Below are positions 1 to 22,943 of a stretch of 64,000 bases of DNA, in pieces. Positions within the stretch are counted from its first letter, which is position 1; each line of letters begins with the position of its first letter. Location of the stretch: contig NC_060110.1 in NCBI RefSeq assembly GCF_021155765.1, positions 6,014,001 through 6,078,000 on the forward strand, written 5' to 3'. The notes beneath the pieces were generated by a model. The model saw only the letters and a list, made by a program, of their open reading frames with translations. It had not been told where the DNA came from and did no database searches. Origin of the DNA: Diprion similis. Taxonomy: Eukaryota > Arthropoda > Insecta > Hymenoptera > Diprionidae. A program made the translations under genes and the position numbers.

Positions 1-3000
1 AGTGCCCTAAGAAATTAATTGCAGCCTTTTGCGGAATCGTCGAAATTTTCGACAAAAATCCAAAGGGGTTAGCCTTAGTTTTTTCTCGATTTTCGGAGCC
101 GAAAATTTTGCGTCTCCGAATCGATTAGTATGACCCTTTCTAGAGTAATTCGACCACCAGGAACTCAGAAAACACATGAAAAAGAGCGTAGGACCAACAG
201 CAGAGAAATGACGACGAAAATCTGCAGTTTTTCGGCTGTAACTTTTCAGGCGCTGCTCGCAGCGTATTGAGACTGCGCTCAATCGATTTCTCTCGCAAAA
301 TTACCTCGGAATAGTGCCCTAAGAAATTAATTGCAGCCTTTTTCGGAATTGTCGAAATTTTCGACAAAAATCCAAAGGGGTTAGCCTTAGTTTTTTCTTG
401 ATTTTCGGAGCCGAAAATTTTGCGTCTCCGAATCGATTAGTATGACCCTTTCTAGAGTAATTCGACCACCAGGAACTCAGAAAACACATGAAAAAGAGCG
501 TAGGACCAACAGCAGAGAAATGAAGACGGAAATCTGCAGTTTTTCGGCTGTAACTTTTCAGGCGCTGCTCGCAGCGTATTGAGACTGCGCTCAATCGATT
601 TCTCTCGCAAAATTACGTCGGAATAGTGCCCTAAGAAATTAATTGCAGCCTTTTGCGGAATCGTCGAAATTTTCGACAAAAATCCAAAGGGGTTAGCCTT
701 AGTTTTTTCTCGATTTTCGGAGCCGAAAATTTTGCGTCTCCGAATCGATTAGTATGACCCTTTCTAGAGTCATTCGACCACCAGGAACTCAGAAAACACA
801 TGAAAAAGAGCGTAGGACCAACAGCAGAGAAATGACGACGAAAATCTGCAGTTTTTCGGCTGTAACTTTTCAGGCGCTGCTCGCAGCGTATTGAGACTGC
901 GCTCAATCGATTTCTTTCGCAAAATTACGTCGGAATAGTGCCCTAAGAAATTAATTGCAGCCTTTTTCGGAATTGTCGAAATTTTCGACAAAAATCCAAA
1001 GGGGTTAGCCTTAGTTTTTTCTCGATTTTCGGAGTCGAAAATTTCGCGTCTCCGAATCGATTAGTATGACCCTTTCTAGAGTAATTCGACCACAAGGAAC
1101 TCAGAAAACACATGAAAAAGAGCGTAGGACCAACAGCAGAGAAATGACGACGAAAATCTGCAGTTTTTTGGCTCTAACTTTTCAGGCGCTGCTCGCAGCG
1201 TATTGGGACTGCGCTCAATCGATTTCTCTCGCAAAATTACGTCGGAATAGTGCCCTAAGAAATTAATTGCAGCCTTTTCCAGAATCGTCGAAATTTTCGA
1301 CAAAAATCCAAAGGGGTTAGCCTTAGTTTTTTCTTGATTTTCGGAGCCGAAAATTTTGCGTCTCCGAATCGATTAGTATGACCCTTTCTAGAGTAATTCG
1401 ACCACCAGGAACTCAGAAAACACATGAAAAAGAGCGTAGGACCAACAGCAGAGAAATGAAGACGGAAATCTGCAGTTTTTCGGCTGTAACTTTTCAGGCG
1501 CTGCTCGCAGCGTATTGAGACTGCGCTCAATCGATTTCTCTCGCAAAATTACGTCGGAATAGTGCCCCAAGAAATTAATTGCAGCCTTTTGCGGAATCGT
1601 CGAAATTTTCGACAAAAATCCAAAGGGGTTAGCCTTAGTTTTTTCTCGATTTTCGGAGCCGAAAATTTTGCGTCTCCGAATCGATTAGTATGACCCTTTC
1701 TAGAGTAATTCGACCACCAGGAACTCAGAAAACACATGAAAAAGAGCGTAGGACCAACAGCAGAGAAATGACGACGAAAATCTGCAGTTTTTCGGCTGTA
1801 ACTTTTCAGGCGCTGCTCGCAGCGTATTGAGACTGCGCTCAATCGATTTCTCTCGCAAAATTACGTCGGAATAGTGCCCTAAGAAATTAATTGCAGCCTT
1901 TTCCAGAATCGTCGAAATTTTCGACAAAAATCCAAAGGGGTTAGCCTTAGTTTTTTCTTGATTTTCGGAGCCGAAAATTTTGCGTTTCCGAATCGATTAG
2001 TATGACCCTTTCTAGAGTAATTCGACCACCAGGAACTCAGAAAACACATGAAAAAGAGCGTAGGACCAACAGCAGAGAAATGAAGACGGAAATCTGCAGT
2101 TTTTCGGCTGTAACTTTTCAGGCGCTGCTCGCAGCGTATTGAGACTGCGCTCAATCGATTTCTCTCGCAAAATTACGTCGGAATAGTGCCCTAAGAAATT
2201 AATTGCAGCCTTTTGCGGAATCGTCGAAATTTTCGACAAAAATCCAAAGGGGTTAGCCTTAGTTTTTTCTCGATTTTCGGAGCCGAAAATTTTGCGTCTC
2301 CGAATCGATTAGTATGACCCTTTCTAGAGTAATTCGACCACCAGGAACTCAGAAAACACATGAAAAAGAGCGTAGGACCAACAGCAGAGAAATGACGACG
2401 AAAATCTGCAGTTTTTCGGCTGTAACTTTTCAGGCGCTGCTCGCAGCGTATTGAGACTGCGCTCAATCGATTTCTCTCGCAAAATTACGTCGGAATAGTG
2501 CCCTAAGAAATTAATTGCAGCCTTTTTCGGAATTGTCGAAATTTTCGACAAAAATCCAAAGGGGTTAGCCTTAGTTTTTTCTCGATTTTCGGAGTCGAAA
2601 ATTTCGCGTCTCCGAATCGATTAGTATGACCCTTTCTAGAGTAATTCGACCACAAGGAACTCAGAAAACACATGAAAAAGAGCGTAGGACCAACAGCAGA
2701 GAAATGACGACGAAAATCTGCAGTTTTTTGGCTCTAACTTTTCAGGCGCTGCTCGCAGCGTATTGGGACTGCGCTCAATCGATTTCTCTCGCAAAATTAC
2801 GTCGGAATAGTGCCCTAAGAAATTAATTGCAGCCTTTTCCAGAATCGTCGAAATTTTCGACAAAAATCCAAAGGGGTTAGCCTTAGTTTTTTCTTGATTT
2901 TCGGAGCCGAAAATTTTGCGTCCCCGAATCGATTAGTATGACCCTTTCTAGAGTAATTCGACCACCAGGAACTCAGGAAACACATGAAAAAGAGCGTAGG

Positions 3001-3330
3001 ACCAACAGCAGAGAAATGAAGACGAAAATCTGCAGTTTTCTGGCTGTAACTTTTTAGGCGCTGCTCGCAGCGTATTGAGATTGCGCTTAATCGATTGTTC
3101 TCGCAAAATTACGTCGGAATAGTGCCTCACAGATTCAATTGCAGCACTTCTCAAAGTCGTCGAAATTTTCGCCAAAAATCTAAAGGTTCTCACTTCTTCG
3201 GTCACTCTTGGAGCCGAGAATTTTTTGTCTGGGAATCGATTTGTATGACCCTTTCTCGATTAATTCGACGCCCAGGAACTCAGAAAACGCAAGAAAAAAA
3301 GCGTAGGACCAACAACAGAGAAGCCATGTA
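1..3330. repeat. 312-bp satellite array with five-unit higher-order repeat
   Basis: Ten full head-to-tail units of 312 bp cover 1-3120, and an eleventh, strongly diverged unit fades out near 3330. Variant bases sort the units into types in the order A-B-A-C-B, A-B-A-C-B, which gives a 1560-bp higher-order repeat present twice. The C unit and its flanks (917-1362 and 2477-2922) look identical over about 446 bp, while neighbouring units differ by several percent. The second unit (313-624) carries a C-like start, so the order is not perfect. The array runs off the left edge. The decayed last unit is typical of the border of a satellite block. Open frames of 75-91 codons recur in every unit, but that is a consequence of the repetition and not evidence of a gene. 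Confidence 0.96.
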
Positions 3331-3624
3331 AAAAACTCTGAAAAATAAATCGAGCATTTCAGAGATGATACTGTTTTCTACAAACGATTTCTAATATTCA
3401 GGTAAATACAAACGATCCACATTGGTGTATTCGAATGACATTCATTTTCGTGTCCCATAATTGCGGCGTAGACATTTTCGACGCGAGCTTTCCTGAACTT
3501 TCCACTTACACAGCTACTACGGTTTGTCACCAATACTTTGCACGCGACAGTTGTTTGTTATGAATCTAGTACCTTGGTTGATAATAGCTCAAGTAGCTCC
3601 AACTAACAATTTCCCCAAACCCAC

Positions 3625-3815
3625 CTAAACCCGCCAAATTTTTACGAAAAATAACCCAGGGCTATGAGCCTTGAACATATCTTCAGTTAACGGATCTCGT
3701 CTATTCAGCTGTAGTGGTTGTGAAAGAAGGTCAATTTGATCTTCTATTCCTTCCAATAGCGAGACACTCCACTGTAATGGACGTCGATAATTGCCGTATT
3801 TCATCAATCCCTGTA
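3625..3815 (-). other. Possible orphan exon or gene fragment
   Basis: On the minus strand a good acceptor (polypyrimidine stretch, then TATGTACAG) lies just before an open frame of about 62 codons ending in TAG at 3625. The frame has balanced, non-repetitive composition (it includes YGNYRRPLQWSVSLLEGIED) and looks more protein-like than the other open frames nearby. I do not recognise it, and no matching upstream exon was found in the window. It could be a terminal exon of an unseen gene, a decayed gene fragment or chance. Confidence 0.2.
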
Positions 3816-6800
3816 CATATGTAGTGCCGAGTCACAGTATATGCTGAAAATCCACGACCTACATGCGCCGACGCTGCGTGGGATTGAGAAAATCAATAAC
3901 CAGAGTCTGCCGTTGTTTTTTCTTTCAAGTTTGCATTGGCAGCAAACTCTTTCCAAAGCGGGCACAATTCTTTACCTAATTCGTTACAGTTTATAGTTAC
4001 ACAAATTGGCATGCTGTACTGAAATTGCGTTTTGCCACACGCTTCCGATTTCATATACGTAGAATTGATCTCTGTTTACGAGGTTGAAATAATGACGTAT
4101 TGTTGCATAGAAAAATCGTTATTGGCCAAATTAAATTTGATTGAAATTCAGTCACTACTGTAAGACAACAAAATATGAAGATATTTTTCGAATTGACTTT
4201 CTCCAAAGTAATTGTCAAGTTGCAAAGTAATGGTTCTTATAATTTTTCTATTACATTAACATCTCTAATTTCAACCTCATCTCTGCTGTTGTTACTACAA
4301 GGTAGCATCGTAACAAGAGATATTTATCCACAAAATCAGAGTCGTTTGTTCAACTATTTACTGCAAGTTTAATAAAAAAAGATGTATTTTGCAATATTGT
4401 TGATGTAAAAAATTATCACAGTATTGTGCATTTTGGCTTCTGAAACTGTTCATAATTCATTTACAACTTCACAGAATTTTCATTTTTCACTCTTCTCTGA
4501 ACAGTGAATTCGTAATCTGAGCATGCTTGAGTCTAAATTCTAATTAAAGGAATAAAATAAATATAGTAAGAGACAACAGACACAGTTCTATAATCGCAAT
4601 GTTTTTGTTTTTTTATTCATTTATTATTATTTTCTATCATAATACTGTATAACATACAAGAAATGCACTTTAGTGAAACCTACAGAAGAGAATTTGAATG
4701 TAGAGTAGTTATTTTATGTTGCTTCTGTTTGTTGTTTGACTGTCAACTTGCTTCCTGCGGTCTTAATGATTTAACAGATTTTTCTCCCTAATCTCGAAAA
4801 TAATAATTATATGTAATGAGCAGTGTAATAATCGTCAACCATCAAAGGCAATTTTCATCTCTTTTTTTACATTGTTATTATTGATAGACGTTATTCTTTT
4901 CAGCAAGGGTTGTAGCAATATATTCATATTATCATACACACTACTATAAGTATTACTTTATTCTTGAATCGTGTCATGGTCAAAAAATAAATATGCATTT
5001 TTCACAATAATTCTCTCGCTCTCTCCCCTTCCCTTGTTTCTCATTCTTTTACTCTTAGTTTCTTTCTCTCCCATTATCTCTCGTTCAAGTAAGAACTATA
5101 GTTGTCCTTGGAATAAACATTCGGCTACCAAACCAAGAAATAATTTCTCAACTCCTTTTTGCTTTCTTTTTCCCTTGCGTTCAAGTTTATCATAAATTAG
5201 TATCAAATATAAAAACTTATACATGCCTGTCAAGTTCGCTCATTTACACAATATAATACCTTTTTTTATATTTATAATATCACCGCAACAGTTTGATTGT
5301 ATTGAGCAAATAGTAGTTGCTCAAGGATAGGAAAAAAAAAATTTGTTTTAAAAAGTAAATATTAAAACGATAATGAACAATAAAGGCCTCTTCAAAAACT
5401 TACTTTCATCTTTCAAAATGACAAAAGAGAATACAACATTTATGAACTCAGTAAACGGATATGTGTTTCTAAAGGATTGAGATTAATGTTTTAATCGACT
5501 TAAATCTTAAGTAACATTAAAACAATTTTGACTAGATTTACATATAAATATTATTGTTGTACATAATATAATATTTATATTACAATATTGAAAAAATGAT
5601 AATGTAAAAAATAATAAATTTCCAGGAAAAAGACAAAGTGTGTTTCCTGAACAGGCCTTGCGACTGATAATTTGCTTAACGGCTGACTGACAGCTGTCCC
5701 AGCACAAGGGACTGATACGTAATCAATGAATGTATGTATGTAGAAGTAGACGGTACAATAAGTAATAATAACAGTTGTACAATACAATACAGTACCAATG
5801 TTTTACATTAAAAAATAGGATATTATTAGATATTTGTTAATTTAACTAAATGGAGGCCAAAATGTGATGCGCGCTCATCAGTGTGTTATTATTTCAATGA
5901 CTTGTCTCACACGCGCGAGAAAGGTAGGAAGTTTATATATAGCCATTTAAATAATCATATATATTCAAAATACTATGATCTGAATGATAGGTGTAACAAA
6001 TTAGAGCCGCTTGACTTAAATCTTCAATCTTCAAAAAGAAAAGAAAAAAGTAATCTCTCACGTATGTACGTATCAATTAGTCCAGAGATCAATATCAGAT
6101 TTGATAAGAATTAGATTTATTACAACATCGTGCATCAGGGTTCAAAATAAATTATTCAGATTTGTATTCCCATTGTCTTTCATTGATATCAAATCTTATT
6201 GCAGTGGCGCAGCGCCAATATTTTCCAACCCCTGTTTCACATTTTTATAATTTTTAATTCATTGTATTGTGCAGATGAATATGCCCCAAACATTAAATTA
6301 AGCAATAGTACAGCTGCATCGGTCCGTCTGTCCGTCCGTCCGTACATTCGTCGGGACGGTATATCCAATTATATATGTAAAATATAGTATGTAATTTATA
6401 ATATACAAATAGGTATTTATAGTGTACAGTATGTAACGCGTACTTGCGGCTGCTAAACTTGTAATGTATATAAATTGGCGAGAGATTCAGTCTTTGTATA
6501 AAGGAGATAATTCGTAACATTATAATATGCGTACTTGTTTGTTTTCTTTTTTTTTCATTTTGTAATTCTTTATATAATAATAATAATAATAATAAAAAGT
6601 TTATGTACGCGATATCACAGCACTCAGCGTAATATGAAGGTACTTATATATCCACAGTAGGTATGTAGATCATAGATATATTAGTTTAAACATCACCAGT
6701 ATACTGAGCCGCGACATTCACGCACACTAGGATTATTATTTTTTCACTTATTTTTCATTCAAATATTAGAATTGAATCGATTTATTAACAAACTGGGCAG

Positions 6801-9272
6801 CGAGATGAAAGATTATCATTCAAATCATTCAAGTTGATGTTACTGCTGCTGAATGAGAACCGTTACCGCGGCAAAGCGGAGAAAAAGAGAAATACATATA
6901 TGTATAATATATATATTGAAGTAAAACTAAACAAACAACAAGATATAAACTTAAACTCTACGGATTAGTTGTAACAATAAAGAACAACAATTATCAGTCT
7001 CACTGCCCCAATTTGTGACTGGGATCCTTTTCAAAAGCAGCCTATCTTTCTCATCAGTTGGTGAGACGACTTTGAATGTGTATTTACTAAGGTGTGTGTA
7101 AGTATAAATTCTTTGACCGCCATTAAACTGTTAAACTGCAGTTTCGCACGCATCGTTCCGCGCATAATTATGTTATGTATGTACGTATGTATCTATACAT
7201 ATATAATAGTAGTAGTTTTTTCGACTGTCTCCCAAACAGAAGGTTTTTTTTATCTTGTTATTCGCTTCCTTTCGTTTCTTATATATGTGTAAATTTGATC
7301 TGTTGGAACAATTACAAAAACTACACCAGACTCTCTGTAGCTCGACAGATGCTTGAAATATATCGAGGCAGCGATATGATACATAAATTTTTTTTGTTTC
7401 GCAAAGATTGATTTACATGAGAACCTTTCTTATTTAAACCATGATGTAAAATACAGCATTGGATCTATAATACGCTACATCTTACATATCACAGAACTAC
7501 GCGTACACCCGCTATCGTGTGAATTTATTTTTAAACTAAATAATAGGTAAAGTGTAAAGTTTCTATTGTTACTCCCCTTGACAAATACGCCTGTGAATGT
7601 GACCAAAACTGTGACCGACGTACTCAATAGAGGGTCAGATAGAGGGAGTACGCAATGTGCATAAGCTTCCACATTCTGATCAACTTATAAAATTTGTTTT
7701 TTTACTTCGTACAAAGCTGACAAGTGTGTGCATTTGTTTAAATCTATAATAGGATAAAGACCTGTTTTAGTTATTGAATATTTGAACGAATACCTGAAAA
7801 CACCTACAATAAAATAAAACCATTCTCAACACAAAACGGCGATTGTACTCCATCTCATCAGGTGATACAAAAATTAAATTCACTACTGAGCGGAATATTA
7901 AAAAAAAAATATTAATGATCGATGGAAAGAAATGTGTGAAAATTAGTTTCTCTCTTGTCGTCACCTCTTTGAATTAGATTAGGATATTCCCAACGTACTT
8001 GAGATCATTAAACTTGCAAAATCTGTAAGCTCGTTGAAAACCCTATCATATATTGAATGGAAAACGATTAGACAGTATATATTTAAATGAGAATGGTGGA
8101 TTTTGTATTCCGATACGTTCTTGCCGTTTCATATTATGTATATACATATATATATAATCACCTAAGAATTTTTAGATTCTACACCAGGTTTATGCAACGT
8201 TCACAATGAGTAAACCTAGTGACACTGGAGGCTCACAAAAAATGTAACACAAAACTCGACTTTACTCTTTGCATCTTATGCGAGCGGATTAGAGAGTACG
8301 TAATATTTTAGTATTATATAGCACGATAATACAGTTGTACTATATGTATACATATTATATGGAACACGGCTCACAGCTGCTAGCCTCATGTGTAGGTATA
8401 TCTTATGCAGCTTCTTACAAATTTATCTATACATAACAACCTAGATTCGTTTAATTACTAAAGTAAATGATGGTCAATTTGTTGAATTGAAACTAAACAG
8501 GTATATATGAGGGTATGATTTCAGAACATTTGCCATCTTTTTCTTTTTTTTGTTGGTTTCCTTGAATCATTTTTGCAAATTAATTACGCAGTATGGCAAT
8601 TCGGTGGCCAGTTGCATAAATATCAAACAACAATGTTAATATTAATTATTTTTCATTTAACAAGAAAAAATTATCATTTCTTATTGATCTTCTTCATATT
8701 ATTCTTCATCTTCTGATATATAAAAATAAACTCAGCTTTGCTCTGAGATGCACAGCCATATGACTACGCGCCTGAATATTAGGCCCCCCCTCCCAAGTAG
8801 TAGCTTTAAGGTTTACTTTTACTTTAATTAATTAGTATTTAGTGATCCCCGAATTTCTATCAAGAATTTTTTCCTAAGTCGAGACACACCCAGTCTCGTC
8901 ACACAGTAACAATATTACGGTTCTCTTTAAGCGCTTGGCTTAATTTTTATGCAAAAGGCCTCACGTTGAGTAGAGCATCGCCTGTATACATAATATAAAT
9001 AAATTAACTTATTAAACCTAACCCACCCGCCCTTCTATATGTTTCGTGCATTTCAGAAAAGCATACAGGTAAATTACATAGTTATCGTAAGAAGATTACT
9101 ATAGATTATCATAGATTATGACCACGATTACTACATTTGTGGCCACATTCAATATTCATTAATATATTCATTATTATTATTAATAATATAATTTTATATC
9201 GGTATACCATTACTAACAAGCTATATCAAGACTCGACTGGAATGTGCCTCAAAAAGTAGCGTAGTATATCGT

Positions 9273-9278
9273 TTTATT
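9273..9278 (-). terminator. Candidate polyadenylation signal of the first helicase gene
   Basis: TTTATT on the plus strand reads AATAAA on the minus strand, about 450 bp downstream of the stop codon at 9725. It is the best hexamer I noticed there, but AT-rich DNA produces such hexamers by chance. Confidence 0.35.
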
Positions 9279-9724
9279 ATTCACGATCACTCGTCAAATT
9301 TGCACAATTTTCGTATAAACTTTAATAAACTAATTAAGCGCAGAGACCCTCCTGAACTGTCAATAGAGGGCCAATTTCAAGGAAGAATTCACCAAAAGCG
9401 ACTAATTCAGTATTATTCTCAATATAGACTGATATTCAGACATTTGATGGTAGTACAGTAATACGTTTAAACTTAGCACCATTCCAGAAAAGTATAAATA
9501 AAGAAAAAAACCAAAAAAAAAAAAAAAAAAACCGAGGAATTAAAAGAAAAATGGAAAAAAACAACATATCATTGATACTACATTAAGAACATATTCATCA
9601 AATCTACCATTTGACATTAATTATTATAGAATTATTCACGGGACATTTAGGAAACAGGGAAGTATAAAATATTATTTCCTGCTTACTTGGCCCGTGCCCC
9701 AGAGGGTTTCCCTCTCGAAAGATG

Positions 9725-13448
<3,724 letters not shown>

Positions 13449-13692
13449 CTCGGTACAGCTCTACGTTCTTTGCGTTACCTGCGATGATCTTCGGTGAAAA
13501 TTCGTGTCGGCTACCCCCAATCGGACCTGGGGACAATGAACGTTACACTGTGAGTCGCCTCCGAAAGTCCTTGATCCGTAAATCTAGTATATTCCGACGC
13601 CAAACCGCGGACGAATCTTGGCGAGTTGGGTATTCGATGTTAATGTGGCTAATTGAGGGACAGAAGACCTGTTAAACTACGATGAGCTTACC
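13449..13692 (-). other. 5' UTR exon/intron region of the first helicase gene
   Basis: Minus-strand CATAG/GTAAGC at 13692-13687 is a good donor, and TTGTCCCCAG/GTCCG ending at 13527 is a good acceptor. This suggests a non-coding exon ending at 13692, an intron 13527-13691, and a second exon (13417-13526) holding 78 nt of leader and the start codon at 13448. It is inferred from splice consensus only. Confidence 0.5.
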
Positions 13693-13828
13693 TATGAACC
13701 CGGCGAGAACAAAACGATAATGGCTGACAGGCGCTAGGAGGATGGAAGCGGGTGGCGAGCTACCAGCGTTCCTACTAGACTCCGTTTCCGGCTAGCAGCT
13801 GATGATGTCCGCGCATGATTTTCTAGAA

Positions 13829-13876
13829 CCAATCAGAACATAACGGTGTTTTGCGTCATACCATTCTAGCCAATCA
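13829..13876 (-). promoter_or_regulatory. Two CCAAT boxes upstream of the first helicase gene
   Basis: CCAATCA occurs twice, at 13829-13835 and 13870-13876, 41 bp apart (about four helical turns), in a locally GC-richer stretch just upstream of the inferred first exon. Paired, phased CCAAT boxes are a known arrangement for NF-Y in broadly expressed genes. NF-Y binding is inferred. Confidence 0.5.
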
Positions 13877-14339
13877 GCGTCCACGTACCGAAATCGATAC
13901 GACAGTAGGTTCGATACTGGTCTTGCGCATAAGGTTGCGCAGCCTTATGTAACTGTATATATGTATTTTTTAATTTCTTTTACTTATGCTTCTCAGACTC
14001 ACATACACGCCTATTGTACAAATGAATAAAAAAAAAAAAAATCTGCTTTTGGGAATAAATGAATGAGAAATATCTTGATTCTGTTTAATTAAAGTAAGTC
14101 ACTGAAATGATTTTCATTTCATTTCATTCCATGCTGCTCCTCCCCATCCGCTACGCTTTTTTTTATAGTGGTATAACGGATAATTTGCGAAAAGTAATAC
14201 CGTGCTAATACGTAAGAGAGCACGTTTCATTCTGATCTATGTAGATGTCACACACATACCTATGCGCATACGTGTTCAAATTATTGATCAGAAGGACAAT
14301 GCATGGTCTTTTCCAGATCAATTCTAGATTCCAGATATG

Positions 14340-14905
14340 GAACCGTAAAAGCATCCGAACTTTCGAGATTGATCTCGATCGCGTATATACAACAGTGTCG
14401 ATTGATAATGTAAAAATTGGCAAATAAAATACATTAGCTGCCAGTGCTGAAACATTATTTATTAACTGATCAAATTAGATTTGTTTCAAGACGTACCGGA
14501 TATTATTGTGCAAAATTGGAAGGGCTGGAAGAGGCCCGATCTTTCGAGATTAATCTCGATTGCGGACATACAACAGTGTCGATTGATAATATAAAAAATT
14601 ATGAATAATATAAAAAATTGTAAATAAAATACACTAACTTCCACTGCTAAAACGTTATTTATTGCTTGATAAAATTAGATTTATTTCGAAACGTATCGGA
14701 CATTATTGTGCAAGATTGGAAAGGCGGGAAGAGATCTGAACTTTCGAGATTGATCTCGATCGCGTACATACGACAGTGTCAATTGATAACATAAGAATTT
14801 GCGAATGAAATACACTAGATTAGACTGCTGAAACGTTAATTAGTGCTTAATGAAATTAAACCTGTTTCAAGACGCACCGCATATTATTGTGCAAGTTTGG
14901 AAACA
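14340..14905. repeat. Three-unit tandem repeat of about 180-200 bp
   Basis: The segment starting CTTTCGAGATTGATCTCGAT recurs at 14360, 14541 and 14741 (spacing 181 and 200 bp). Each copy continues with CAGTGTCGATTGATAA-like sequence, an AAATACA stretch, and an end resembling GACGTACCGGATATTATTGTGCAA. Copies are roughly 80% alike by eye. Each unit contains the palindrome CGAGAT-N2-ATCTCG. The middle copy is longer because of a small internal duplication (AATATAAAAAATT). It lies between the two helicase genes. Confidence 0.85.
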
Positions 14906-15893
14906 TAGTATACTAAATTATTCTTCACATAGTTTCAAAAAAAGCACGGATTGACGTAAGAGAACAACGGTACACGTAATATTATGATTAACAAATTTTA
15001 TTTGTTATATCGACGTTTAAATACTGTACATTAATGAATCACCTTTCCTAAATTTTTGTAAACATAGAGGGAGAAAGAGGGTGGGAATGAGTAGCAAGTA
15101 AAATACCACGAATTTATAACTATAATCATTAACTAAGAATAAACTTAAAAAATACACGATCGGTCACTTCAATCTTACATCTGACATAAATCTTTTTCTT
15201 GTATTTCTTAATATTGTTTTTTTCGTTTGAATCAATAATTCTTCATAAATTACGACAGTTAAAAATATGTGACGCGCACATTCGTTCACCGCAGTAGTCA
15301 ACTCATTATCAAATATATTTTATTCTATTCATTTCACACCGTATCTTTTTCTCGTCATCTTCAAGTAGAAGCGGAATTATGAGAGCTGCCCATGTCACAA
15401 TAATTTTGTTATGAACTGCTCATCAGAGATCATCTTTCGCTGCTCCAGTAACTCTTTCCAATAACTTCTGAAAGGAATAAACACGCTAGCGTTCATTGAT
15501 TTGTCTTAAACCAGTGATAAAAATTGTTTCAAGTATAGTGTGAGAGTAATTGAATAAATGATTTATAAAGATACATATACATGGATGTGCAATATTAAAC
15601 GAAAAACTAGCCAGCAGATAATTTTCGCATGGTAGACCTGCTTGACGCAGTTAACTAATCCATTGACTAGACATCAACAGCAGTAATTGACGCAGAGGAG
15701 AGGTGCCCATATGGTACCGTCAATCTCCGTGGGTATCGATCATCGACTTGATACGATACGCGCACCTTTCCTTTCCTGTTCCTTCCTTTCCTACTCCTCT
15801 TGGAATCTTGGAAAAATCAATTGGACAGATATCCCCCTCCCCCGATGATCTAAACAAACCTTGTGGCCACGCAGCACAGCAGGAAGACCGCTG

Positions 15894-21783
<5,890 letters not shown>

Positions 21784-22937
21784 CGATTTATATGGTCAGT
21801 GCGCGGGTAATGAACAGAGTAACAAAATGGCGATTTTTAAAACGCAAGAAGCGTAAAGAGACTGACGAAAACGTTGTTGAACAATACCGGCTGCAATAAA
21901 TAGAGAACAAGTAACAACTAGGCGGCGTTTGCAATTTATATCTTCAGAGAATGCCGAATGTTTATTCTACTTAGTCAATCTCTTTCGGTTAGCCGGGTCG
22001 ATGACACAATTAGCTAGAGAAGGGTGGCTCAGTTGACATATTGCCGCGCGCTGATTGTCGGCGAGGTACATGCAACTTCCATTTTGTTCCATCGTTCGTA
22101 CCCCCGTGGATTGTTTGTATATCAAGGTATATCCTATTTTACGTACCTTCGATAACGGCCCATTATTTTTCTTATTAGGTTATCACGATTTCTTGTTAAT
22201 TAATACTGATTACAGATACGCGCACAGGCGCAGGAAATTTAGTGTGGTTCACTGTGCAGTAAAAAACGGCTCAGATTCACATATAATACGACTGCTATTT
22301 TCCCCCGAGACGTCCAGTGATGCGAAGCAAGTCTGCAAGTGGATGAAGTGGATAATGGATATCCCCAGCTCACGAACGACTGCGACGCCAAGCGTGTGAA
22401 TGCGGGTACTCTGTCAATTTAGCTCACGTAGTCACTTCCGGTACGCAAAAAAAGTCAAGAGTCCTGTACATTTGTATTAGTAATTTGCAATGAATGCGGT
22501 CCGTACCAACACTGACATTAACTCTCGATGTAATATCAGAAACGATCACTTGCTTATTCCGTGGGGTTTTATTTTGACTGCAAACAGGATTTAAGCAAAA
22601 AGAAAACAAAATAACAATCATGTATGGTACATACATTTGTATATCATATAAAAACTTGGAATTTATTAATTGATAAATGAATAATTACTTGAACAGTGTA
22701 GAAATAATTAATAATTGCATTTAGCAAATGACTTTGCAAGCCATAGAAATAACATAGATTCAACCCTGAAGAGTACAAGATTTTAATTTTTTAGTAGAGA
22801 TTCTAATAATTGATATACACATTGGGTACTTTACGTATATGCATGCATGTATTTATCATGTGTAATTAACACTTTTCTTGATGATGCTACAAACGTTTTA
22901 CTTTAATATTGCAGTTTTTGGTGATTGATAATAATTG

Positions 22938-22943
22938 TTTATT
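22938..22943 (-). terminator. Candidate polyadenylation signal of CSN1
   Basis: TTTATT on the plus strand reads AATAAA on the minus strand, about 220 bp past the CSN1 stop at 23161. Position and hexamer fit, but the surrounding AT-rich DNA makes chance matches likely. Confidence 0.4.

Larger units (their letters stand above)
3331..9724. other. AT-rich intergenic DNA or long 3' flank of the helicase gene
   Basis: No convincing coding exon was found in these 6.4 kb. The stretch is AT-rich with short simple repeats: CCGT at about 6323-6343, TAA at about 6573-6595 and a run of 19 A at 9513-9531. A TTTATT at 9273-9278 reads AATAAA on the minus strand, about 450 bp past the helicase stop codon at 9725, and could be its polyadenylation signal. 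Part of this block may be 3' UTR or a non-coding transcript; the sequence alone does not decide. Confidence 0.6.

Noticed and set aside
1-3330. Repeated open frames of 66-97 codons on both strands of the satellite
   Set aside because: They recur because the unit recurs, exist on both strands at once, and vary at sites that ignore codon position. Several use non-ATG starts. Not genes.
1-3330. CRISPR-like or tandem gene array
   Set aside because: There is no repeat/spacer alternation; the whole 312-bp unit is repeated. The rest of the window is plainly eukaryotic.
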